From Bdellovibrionales bacterium RBG_16_40_8 (GTDB lineage Bacteria > Bdellovibrionota > Bdellovibrionia > Bdellovibrionales > UBA1609): a stretch of DNA of 7,843 nt. Both the position numbers and the translations under genes were made by a program. Positions within the stretch are counted from its first letter, which is position 1, and each line of letters starts with the position of its first letter. The notes beneath the pieces were generated by a model. That model ran no database searches, was not told where the DNA came from, and saw nothing but the letters and a program-made list of their open reading frames with translations. The stretch lies in the NCBI GenBank assembly GCA_001769925.1, contig MEPT01000130.1, positions 9,851 to 17,693 on the forward strand. Direction: 5' to 3'. This document shows, in pieces, positions 1 through 6,102 of the stretch.

Positions 1-1548
1 AATATTTCGTTTTTATCTAAATTACCAGCAGAAGATTTAGCAATTTTTCTTGAAAATCTTAAATTTGCAGAGCGTGAAAAACTTATTTCTGAAAAAATAA
101 TTGAACAGATTGTATTGCGGCTTAATTATATGATTCGCGTGGGCACAGGTTATTTATCGCTAGATCGGCCAACGCGCACACTCTCAGGCGGTGAAGTTCA
201 GCGCATTCGTTTAGCCACGCAAGTTGGCTCAAGTCTAATTGGGGTACTTTATGTTTTAGATGAGCCTAGTATTGGGCTTCATCCTCGCGATCATGAACGC
301 CTTCTTGAGATATTAAAAGAATTACGCGATCGTGGTAACACCGTTTTACTTGTTGAGCATGACGAAGAAACTATTCGTAGTGCTGACTATATAATTGATA
401 TTGGCCCTGGGGCCGGTCGATTAGGCGGACAAGTAATAGCTACGGGTTCGGTTAAAGATATTGAAAAAAACAAAGATAGTCTTACCGGGCAATATCTAAG
501 TAGAAAATTAAAAATTAATGTGCCACTAAAGAGACGAAAAGGTCATGGCCTGCAAATTAATTTACATGGGGCTTCTGGTAATAACTTAAGAAATGTTGAT
601 CTTAAAATTCCGCTAGGTACCTTATGCGGAGTAACCGGAGTATCAGGCAGTGGTAAATCAACTTTAATTATTGACACACTTTATCGAGTACTTGCGCAAA
701 AAATAAATAAATCAAATAGACAACCTGCACCTTTTGTAAATATCGAAGGAATAGACAATATTGAGAGAATTATACAAATTAATCAAAAGCCAATTGGTAG
801 AACGCCGCGATCGACACCATCTACCTATGTGGGGCTTTATTCTTTAGTGCGTGATCTTTTTGCTAATCTTTCAGACTCGAAAATTCGCGGTTATAAGCCG
901 GGGCAGTTTAGTTTTAATGTTAAAGGTGGCCGTTGTGAAGCTTGTGAAGGGGCAGGGTTAAAACGCGTAGAGATGCATTTTTTATCTGATGTTTATGTAA
1001 CTTGTGATGTCTGTAACGGAGCTCGTTATAATCTTGAAACCAGAAGCATTCGATTTCGTGAAAAATCTATAGCTGATGTCTTAAATATGACAGTGGCAGA
1101 GGCTTATGAGTTTTTTAAACATCATCCAATAATTCGTAATAAACTTAATACGCTAAATCGGGTAGGGCTTGACTATTTAACTCTTGGCCAGAGCTCAACC
1201 ACTTTATCAGGGGGCGAGGCCCAACGTATCAAATTGGCAAAAGAACTCTCAAAACGAAGTTATGGTAAAACGCTATATATGTTAGATGAGCCAACAACTG
1301 GACTTCATTTTGAAGACATTAGAAAGCTTATTGATCTTCTCCATGAGCTTGTTGATCAGGGTAACACCGTATTAGTTATTGAGCATAATTTAGATGTGGT
1401 TAAGTCTTGCGACTGGGTTATTGATATGGGCCCTGAAGGCGGTCGAAAAGGTGGTGAGATTGTAGCTACAGGCACTCCTGAGCAGATAGCTAAAAATAAA
1501 TATAGTTTAACTGGGCAGTATCTCTTGCAGAGTCTGGCACCTTCTTAA
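1..1548 (+). CDS. uvrA: UvrABC excinuclease subunit A, C-terminal part (5' end outside window)
   Basis: UvrA is the ATP-driven damage-recognition subunit of nucleotide excision repair; it loads UvrB on distorted DNA in the cytoplasm. The frame is open from base 1, giving 515 residues, so about 55% of a usual ~940-residue UvrA is present and the true start is upstream. The TTG at 115 is internal, not a start. In fragment numbering, the end of the first ATPase module carries signature LSGGEVQ (61-67) and Walker B LYVLDEPSIGL (83-93). The second module has Walker A GVSGSGKST (213-221), the UvrA zinc finger CX2C-X19-CX2C (Cys312, 315, 335, 338), signature LSGGEAQ (402-408) and Walker B LYMLDEPTTGL (425-435). 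All key residues are intact, so the protein should be functional. The TAA stop overlaps the stop of the convergent HD-GYP gene, leaving no room for a separate terminator. Confidence 0.97.
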   Translation, partial: NISFLSKLPAEDLAIFLENLKFAEREKLISEKIIEQIVLRLNYMIRVGTGYLSLDRPTRTLSGGEVQRIRLATQVGSSLIGVLYVLDEPSIGLHPRDHERLLEILKELRDRGNTVLLVEHDEETIRSADYIIDIGPGAGRLGGQVIATGSVKDIEKNKDSLTGQYLSRKLKINVPLKRRKGHGLQINLHGASGNNLRNVDLKIPLGTLCGVTGVSGSGKSTLIIDTLYRVLAQKINKSNRQPAPFVNIEGIDNIERIIQINQKPIGRTPRSTPSTYVGLYSLVRDLFANLSDSKIRGYKPGQFSFNVKGGRCEACEGAGLKRVEMHFLSDVYVTCDVCNGARYNLETRSIRFREKSIADVLNMTVAEAYEFFKHHPIIRNKLNTLNRVGLDYLTLGQSSTTLSGGEAQRIKLAKELSKRSYGKTLYMLDEPTTGLHFEDIRKLIDLLHELVDQGNTVLVIEHNLDVVKSCDWVIDMGPEGGRKGGEIVATGTPEQIAKNKYSLTGQYLLQSLAPS

Positions 1549-2192
1549 GCAGATTTTAGAATCGTAGGGATAACAACTTCATCACTACTTTGTTGAGTAT
1601 CAAATAGGCCTTTTTTCACAGCATCAAGGTAAACCTCTACTAGTTGAGGGTCAAATTGAGTTCCGGAGTATACAATTAGCTCATTTTTTGCGTAGTCCCA
1701 GTTCTGCGCTAGCCGATAAGGGCGCGCATGCATCATAGCGTCAACTGAATCAACTATAGCTAGAGCCCTGGCAATAAACGGTATTTTTTCACCAATTAGA
1801 CCCATAGGGTAACCTTGGCCATTAAACCTTTCATGGTGATAGCGTATGCCAGGGATAAGGTGCCTAAAAAAGGGATGTTTCGTGAGAGGTCGAATAATGT
1901 CTACACTCATTTGGGCGTGATTTTTCATCTGCTCAATTTCGCACTCATTAAGCCTATCTGGTTTTAAAAGTATATAATCAGGCAAACCAATTTTGCCAAT
2001 ATCATGAAAAAGTCCTGAATATTCAAGTAGTGCCAGCTCGTATTCTGGAAGACCTAGTGCTATGCCTAATTTTCGTGCTGCTTGACCCACGCGACAGCAG
2101 TGATAAAAGGTAAAAGGGTCTTTTTTTAATACTGCCTGCAGAATCGCAGCTGCCGCATTAGCGGCCCAATCGGGAATTTTATCTGACGTCAT
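1545..2192 (-). CDS. Stand-alone HD-GYP domain protein, probable cyclic-di-nucleotide phosphodiesterase
   Basis: HD-GYP proteins are metal-dependent phosphodiesterases that usually hydrolyse c-di-GMP in the cytoplasm. The 215 residues are almost entirely this domain. Visible landmarks are His31 (the leading metal-ligand His), HDIGK (63-67), His92, HHE (119-121), GQGYP (125-129), IPFIARALAIVDSVDAM with Asp148, and ARPYR (156-160). All expected metal ligands and the GYP motif are present; the usual Asp of HHExxDGxGYP is Asn124, a mild change. There is no receiver, PAS or membrane domain, so the input must come from elsewhere or from expression level. The ATG at 2192 is supported by GAGG eight bases upstream. 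The gene converges on uvrA, sharing the bases TTAA with its stop, and is transcribed away from the STAS gene. Substrate is inferred from the family; cGAMP-type activity cannot be excluded. Confidence 0.93.
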   Translation of the reverse strand: MTSDKIPDWAANAAAAILQAVLKKDPFTFYHCCRVGQAARKLGIALGLPEYELALLEYSGLFHDIGKIGLPDYILLKPDRLNECEIEQMKNHAQMSVDIIRPLTKHPFFRHLIPGIRYHHERFNGQGYPMGLIGEKIPFIARALAIVDSVDAMMHARPYRLAQNWDYAKNELIVYSGTQFDPQLVEVYLDAVKKGLFDTQQSSDEVVIPTILKSA

Positions 2193-2200
2193 AGCTACAC

Positions 2201-2204
2201 CCTC
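2201..2204 (-). promoter_or_regulatory. Ribosome binding site of the HD-GYP gene
   Basis: On the minus strand GAGG (followed by GTG) lies eight bases before the ATG at 2192. It supports this start over any downstream one. Confidence 0.7.
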
Positions 2205-2338
2205 GTATATTTTTACGTTCGTAATAGGGAGATAGAAGCTAACGTCCTACATATGGTTCACTGTACCCTTCGGCGATGTGTCAAATAATCTTGAGAACTC
2301 AGTTAAAAATAGTAAAAAACCCTATTTCTGTCGCATAT

Positions 2339-2360
2339 TGATACATCTGCGAGTGTATCA
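2339..2360. promoter_or_regulatory. 22-bp inverted repeat, candidate operator upstream of the STAS gene
   Basis: TGATACA (2339-2345) and TGTATCA (2354-2360) are perfect 7-base inverted copies separated by eight bases. The spacer continues with CT/AG pairing if one T is bulged. Its place directly upstream of the candidate -35 suits binding by a dimeric regulator. No regulator gene is identified in the window. Confidence 0.45.
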
Positions 2361-2407
2361 TTTTGGTAATTGGCAAAGGCCTTAATATATGACTACAATT
2401 ATGTTCT

Positions 2408-2902
2408 ATGGCATTTAGTTTTCAAAATGAGGTTACGTCTAGTCACAACATATTGATCTTCTCTGGTGCAATTGATGAACGAGCTGATTTTAGTACCATA
2501 CAGTTAACTGATGGTAAGGAGCTCATAATTGATTTAGAAAAAGTTAATCGCATAAACTCTCTTGGCCTACGTAATTGGATTAAATGGATTAGGTCATTAA
2601 AGTCATACATGATTACTCTGCGTAAGTGCCCCAATATTTTTATTAATCAAATGAACATATTAGAAGGATTTTTTCCGTCAAATTCAATAATAGAATCGTT
2701 TCAGGTTCCCTATACATGTGACGGTTGTGGTCTGCAAACAATTACCCTTGCCAGACGCGGTGAAGATTATTGTGAGGCCACGGCTGATAGGCCAGAGCAA
2801 ATTAATATTCCTCCGATAATTAAATGTGATAAGTGTGGTGGGTCATCAGTGGTAGATATTGTGTTTACTAAGCACTTTGATTTTTTAAAAAATCGTCAGT
2901 AA
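2408..2902 (+). CDS. STAS-like domain protein with C-terminal zinc-ribbon-like cysteines
   Basis: This 164-residue soluble protein resembles anti-sigma-factor antagonists (RsbV/SpoIIAA type) over about residues 12-100. A beta strand (NILIFSGAID, 14-23), then ELIIDLEKVNRINSLGLRNW (38-57), matches the STAS core. Ser51 in NSLGL sits where SpoIIAA-type proteins have the phosphorylated serine of DSSGL; the preceding Asp is Asn50. After it comes a second part with CDGCG (Cys104, Cys107) and CDKCG (Cys140, Cys143), a pattern fit for one zinc ion; Cys74 and Cys122 are additional. Typical STAS antagonists end near residue 110, so this tail is an added domain. The ATG at 2408 has no Shine-Dalgarno sequence. 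The stop directly abuts the stop of the convergent barrel gene. By context it could be a substrate of the phosphatase at 4155-5996; that is inference. Confidence 0.82.
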   Translation: MAFSFQNEVTSSHNILIFSGAIDERADFSTIQLTDGKELIIDLEKVNRINSLGLRNWIKWIRSLKSYMITLRKCPNIFINQMNILEGFFPSNSIIESFQVPYTCDGCGLQTITLARRGEDYCEATADRPEQINIPPIIKCDKCGGSSVVDIVFTKHFDFLKNRQ

Positions 2903-4099
2903 TTAATCAAATTCATAGCCAATACGTGCTTCAATATTTGAAAAGAATAAAGATTGCTCGCCGCCAATATACGGCCCGCCGCCGCCATTAGCTTCAAAGT
3001 ACTTGTCTTTATGGTGACTGAAATTATATTCATGCCACTGCCCATACCAAAAAGCGCCCAGGCGCCAATTTGTTTTCAATCGATAGATAATTCCTGCTGA
3101 GCCATCAAAGGCGAATTTGTAACTGACATCATATAGACTGCCAGATAAGTAGGGGATTTGATAGCGCATAAAAGTTTCAAAATACCAATATCGATTATAA
3201 TGAAGTATCCATGTGCCTCCTATAGTAGCAAGAAACACGTCGTTTTCTTCTACCGAGTATATTGACGGATCACTTGTGCTTGCGCGCATAAGAAAAGGTA
3301 CCATATGGTATTGTGTTCCCAGCTGCACACCAAATTCACTAATTTTTTTCTGATGATTTATTTTCCAATTCTTATGAAAGTACGTTAATTCGCCAGTCAA
3401 AAACGACCAGTAGTAAGTTCCTTGTGAGACTTGAGTAGAAGTAGATGACTTAACTTCTCCAGGCGCACGATTTGCTGTTATTTGTACAGAAAATTCTTTA
3501 TTAATCGAACGTGCAATTTTACCATATAACGTTGGGCCACTAAAACTTTCATAAGATAAACTGGTCGATGTATCAGCGCTTTTTTGTTCATATTTAAGAT
3601 CATTTATGCCAAACCCACCCCAAACGCCCCATTTTCGGCGCGAGTATGGTGAATTTGTAATGTTTTTTTGATTTTTTAAATAAGCATCTTTAGTGACTTC
3701 AAGATAAAGTTGATACCTTTTAGATTGACCACCAGGTGATATTACTTCGATAGGTAGTTGAACTGAGGCCATCGGCAATTCAAGATTAAGTTCAAATTGT
3801 CCACGCTCATCAGAATATGTTGCCTCACTTTTCATAACACCTTCGGATGGCAAGATTTGCGGGTTACCGTCTTTATCAATAAACGGGATTTTATTGGTAG
3901 ATATTTTAAGCTCGCTACTAGGCTCGGTTTGGCCAGAAAGCTTAACCCTAGAATATCCTGGTTTATTAGATATATACACTTCAGGTTTATACCAATTGAT
4001 TGAAATTGAAGAAGGCTGATCTGCAGACAATAGAGTTTCGCTAATGCTAACGCCTAAGCAAATACAAAAGAATATCTTAACAAGATTACGCCAAATCAT
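2903..4099 (-). CDS. Predicted outer-membrane beta-barrel protein with N-terminal Ig-like part
   Basis: The 398 residues start with a Sec signal peptide (basic WRNLVK, then a hydrophobic stretch at about 7-20; likely cut after LLSA, near residue 26). No lipobox is seen: the cysteines at 12 and 14 follow FF and FCI. Residues about 33-136 look like a beta-sandwich: repeated short strands and phrases such as SRVKLSGQTEPSSELKIS and GQFELNLELP recall bacterial Ig-like or surface-adhesion modules. From about 156 to the end, aromatic-rich alternating strands (WGVWGGFGIN, TYYWSFLTGELTYF, WRLGAFWYGQWHEY) indicate a barrel. It ends IEARIGYEFD, an outer-membrane-like last strand but with Asp rather than the usual terminal Phe. 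The ATG at 4099 has only a weak GAGA upstream. It lies 55 bp after the phosphatase gene on the same strand, so co-transcription is likely. Ligand or transport role is unknown. Confidence 0.8.
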   Translation of the reverse strand: MIWRNLVKIFFCICLGVSISETLLSADQPSSISINWYKPEVYISNKPGYSRVKLSGQTEPSSELKISTNKIPFIDKDGNPQILPSEGVMKSEATYSDERGQFELNLELPMASVQLPIEVISPGGQSKRYQLYLEVTKDAYLKNQKNITNSPYSRRKWGVWGGFGINDLKYEQKSADTSTSLSYESFSGPTLYGKIARSINKEFSVQITANRAPGEVKSSTSTQVSQGTYYWSFLTGELTYFHKNWKINHQKKISEFGVQLGTQYHMVPFLMRASTSDPSIYSVEENDVFLATIGGTWILHYNRYWYFETFMRYQIPYLSGSLYDVSYKFAFDGSAGIIYRLKTNWRLGAFWYGQWHEYNFSHHKDKYFEANGGGGPYIGGEQSLFFSNIEARIGYEFD

Positions 4100-4135
4100 A
4101 GAGGTTTCTCGATTAAATCATAGATGGGCTAAATA

Positions 4136-4152
4136 TAAAATAGCTAATTTTA
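4136..4152. repeat. Short AT-only inverted repeat between phosphatase and barrel genes
   Basis: TAAAAT (4136-4141) and ATTTTA (4147-4152) flank AGCTA. The stem has only A-T pairs and no run of T follows on the minus strand, so it is unlikely to stop transcription between the phosphatase and barrel genes. Confidence 0.25.
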
Positions 4153-4154
4153 AA

Positions 4155-5996
4155 CTATGCAGATTGCGATCTTTGTACCATAAAATAGGTAATGTCATCG
4201 GTTAGTGGGTGGGTTTTTCGGTAGTTAGACATTTCAGTTGCAATTTGAGTTACTGTTTCATTAATATTTTGATTGTTATTATGACAAGAAATTAGACATT
4301 TAATAAAAGACCTTTCGCCCCACATTCTGCCAGACGCGTCTTCAAGCTCAGTAATGCCGTCAGTATAGAGAACAATTTTGTCACCTTTTGCCAGTTTTGC
4401 CTGGGCAACCTTATAGACGCTATTTGGCTTATCGCCAAGGCGTGGTCCCCTGACATCTTTCAGAAATTGTATGTCTTCAATTTTCAGATTATTATTGCCT
4501 GACAATAAGTACGGAGCTTCATGGCTAGCGTTGCAGTATGTAACAATATTTGTTTGGTGATCGTAAATCCCTAAAAAAAATGTCATCATTAATTGACCGT
4601 TACCAGTTCCATAAATAATGCGATTGAAAACCCCCATCATTTCGCTAAGCGGCATATCAGGAAATGTCTCAATAGCTATTGCTGCGCTACTAGCAGCCGC
4701 AGTGATAAGTGCGGCAGGTACGCCATGCCCGGTCGCATCACCTATGCAAAATATAGTGTGGTTGTTTATTTTTTTGTAGTGCCACCAGTCGCCCGAGCAC
4801 TCACTTGCGGGTTCATAATAGCCGCGTATTTCAAGGCCACCTTCGCACATAGGTTCTTTCGGAAATAGCGTTGATTGTACAAGTTTTGCCGTTTTTAATT
4901 CGCCTTCCATACGAGTTTTTTCGATTGTTTCTTGCATGAGACGAGATATTTCTTTGGTCATTATATTAAAACCGGCTGATAGAGAGCCGACTTCGTCTTC
5001 GCCCTTAACGTCTAGGGTAATAGAAAAATTTCCCTTAGCGATTTCACGAGTGGCAGCTAATAACTTTTTTAAAGAGGCAGTTAGGGTTGAGCTTGAAAGA
5101 ATACTTAAAAATACAGTTACAAAAAATAAAAATATTAAAAATATGGTTGATTTAAATATCATAATTCTAATTGCTGACAGAGCTGCTTTTTTAGGTATAA
5201 CAGAAGTCACCTTGAGTTCGCCAAATCCAATATTTGCAATCGAGATTAACCATGTTTCAGAATTTTTATGCTTATATTGATAAATACCCTCTGAAGTTTT
5301 TATATTATTTAGGCCTTCGGTAAAAGCCAAAGTGGTGTCTGCGTCTAGTATTTTATAGGCTTTAGTTGTCGGTGAAATAACGATATTTTTTTTTGCATCA
5401 AAGACATAAGTATCTTCAATTAAAGATGTAGAAAAAATATTTAAAAATTGGCTTGAGTTTAATATAGAGGCAATAATTAAAGGTGAGTCATTATTACGAT
5501 CAAATCGAAGCGCAATAAACCATTTAGATTTATCAGCGAGTCGCCCAATCGTAATCTCATTGTCTAAAACAGATGAAATATCTTTCGTTATTAGTTGGCT
5601 GAAACTACTGATATCTGTATCACTAATGTATTCTTTTTTTAATGTGCTACTTTTTTTATATATGCCCGCTTCTTTATCGCGATAAAAACTTACAACGGCG
5701 TCGAAATTATTTTCTTGTGAGAAAATAGATATACTATAAGGGTGAAATGCATAAGTGCTACTATCATATCCACGCATTAAAAATTTTATTTTTTCAGTGA
5801 CAAAACCAACTTCTGAACGAATTTGCATAGCGGTTGAGCGCGAGTGCTCTAGACTTGAGTCAAGCACATAGGCAATTTTATCTTTTTCAAAATCAAGTAG
5901 CGTTAAAGCTCCGAAAGTTACAAGCATGGTGCCAGTTAGTACGACAAGAAGAATAATTAATTTGAATTTTAAAGATAGATTTCTAACCCAGACCAT
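4155..5996 (-). CDS. Membrane-bound SpoIIE/RsbU-type serine phosphatase with Cache-like sensor and HAMP
   Basis: The 613-residue protein is predicted to dephosphorylate a phosphoserine STAS partner in response to a periplasmic signal. Order: transmembrane helix 12-34; periplasmic region about 35-272, whose second half (TYVFDAKKNIVISP at 196-209 through LKVTSVIPKKAAL) looks like a Cache module; transmembrane helix 278-304; HAMP about 305-355 with EDEVGSL; a helical linker with ELKTAKLVQSTLFP (366-379); and a PP2C domain about 386-610. Metal-binding motifs are intact: SGDWW (Asp403), GDATGHG (Asp420), LYTDG (Asp546) and TDDIT (Asp600/601). No kinase domain is fused, unlike some relatives. ATG at 5996 is the only plausible start, yet it has no Shine-Dalgarno sequence, only A/T-rich ATTT repeats. 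It is divergent from the FecR gene and probably leads an operon with the barrel gene. Confidence 0.92.
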   Translation of the reverse strand: MVWVRNLSLKFKLIILLVVLTGTMLVTFGALTLLDFEKDKIAYVLDSSLEHSRSTAMQIRSEVGFVTEKIKFLMRGYDSSTYAFHPYSISIFSQENNFDAVVSFYRDKEAGIYKKSSTLKKEYISDTDISSFSQLITKDISSVLDNEITIGRLADKSKWFIALRFDRNNDSPLIIASILNSSQFLNIFSTSLIEDTYVFDAKKNIVISPTTKAYKILDADTTLAFTEGLNNIKTSEGIYQYKHKNSETWLISIANIGFGELKVTSVIPKKAALSAIRIMIFKSTIFLIFLFFVTVFLSILSSSTLTASLKKLLAATREIAKGNFSITLDVKGEDEVGSLSAGFNIMTKEISRLMQETIEKTRMEGELKTAKLVQSTLFPKEPMCEGGLEIRGYYEPASECSGDWWHYKKINNHTIFCIGDATGHGVPAALITAAASSAAIAIETFPDMPLSEMMGVFNRIIYGTGNGQLMMTFFLGIYDHQTNIVTYCNASHEAPYLLSGNNNLKIEDIQFLKDVRGPRLGDKPNSVYKVAQAKLAKGDKIVLYTDGITELEDASGRMWGERSFIKCLISCHNNNQNINETVTQIATEMSNYRKTHPLTDDITYFMVQRSQSA

Positions 5997-6052
5997 TTAT
6001 TTATTTATCGGTAAATTAAAAAAACAATATATAGATTAGACATCAAATTATT

Positions 6053-6070
6053 ATCTTTTATTTAAAAGAT
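6053..6070. promoter_or_regulatory. Perfect 8+2+8 palindrome, candidate operator between phosphatase and FecR genes
   Basis: ATCTTTTATTTAAAAGAT is a perfect inverted repeat with 8-base arms and a TT centre, in the 106-bp divergent region. A weak plus-strand promoter can be drawn across it (TAGACA 6037-6042, TTTAAA 6061-6066, 18-base spacer). A protein bound here would then cover the -10 and could control both divergent units. The promoter is poor and the region very AT-rich, so function is inferred from symmetry and position. Confidence 0.45.
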
Positions 6071-6095
6071 GTCGATCTTATGCTCGCATAGGAGC
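6066..6095 (+). promoter_or_regulatory. Two small dyads in the FecR leader, the second over the ribosome binding site
   Basis: AAGAT-GTCG-ATCTT (6066-6079) is a perfect inverted repeat whose left arm is also the right end of the palindrome at 6053-6070, so the two pairings exclude each other. GCTC (6082-6085) and GAGC (6092-6095) form a further four-pair G/C stem that includes part of the Shine-Dalgarno sequence. The stems are short; a leader switch is only a possibility. Confidence 0.3.
6090..6094 (+). promoter_or_regulatory. Ribosome binding site of the FecR-domain gene
   Basis: AGGAG lies eight bases before the ATG at 6103. It is the clearest Shine-Dalgarno sequence in the window and fixes this start. 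Confidence 0.8.
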
Positions 6096-6102
6096 TTATA
6101 TT

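Larger units (their letters stand above)
2193..2407. promoter_or_regulatory. Divergent intergenic region between HD-GYP and STAS genes
   Basis: These 215 bases must hold the promoters of two divergent genes. On the plus strand a weak sigma70-like pair is visible: TTGGTA at 2363-2368 and TATATG at 2386-2391, 17 bases apart, which would put the transcript start only about ten bases before the STAS ATG. On the minus strand there is an exact TTGACA (2279-2284), but no good -10 at the right distance, so no HD-GYP promoter is called. A 22-bp dyad (2339-2360) lies just upstream of the plus-strand -35. Confidence 0.45.

Noticed and set aside
2279..2284. Exact TTGACA on the minus strand as the HD-GYP promoter -35
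   Set aside because: No acceptable -10 hexamer is found 16-18 bases downstream.
2879..2894. 16-bp palindrome GATTTTTTAAAAAATC at the end of the STAS gene as a bidirectional terminator
   Set aside because: It has no loop and almost only A-T pairs, so the hairpin would be unstable. It encodes the STAS C-terminus.
2443..4003. Small frames opposite the STAS gene (2443-2634) and the barrel gene (3797-4003)
   Set aside because: They lie inside clear domain-bearing genes, have no ribosome binding site worth noting and show no protein-like pattern.
4593..5280. Plus-strand frames inside the phosphatase gene (4593-4868, 4936-5280)
   Set aside because: They are antisense to the PP2C, HAMP and transmembrane coding regions, whose motifs are intact. 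They are complements of the real gene.
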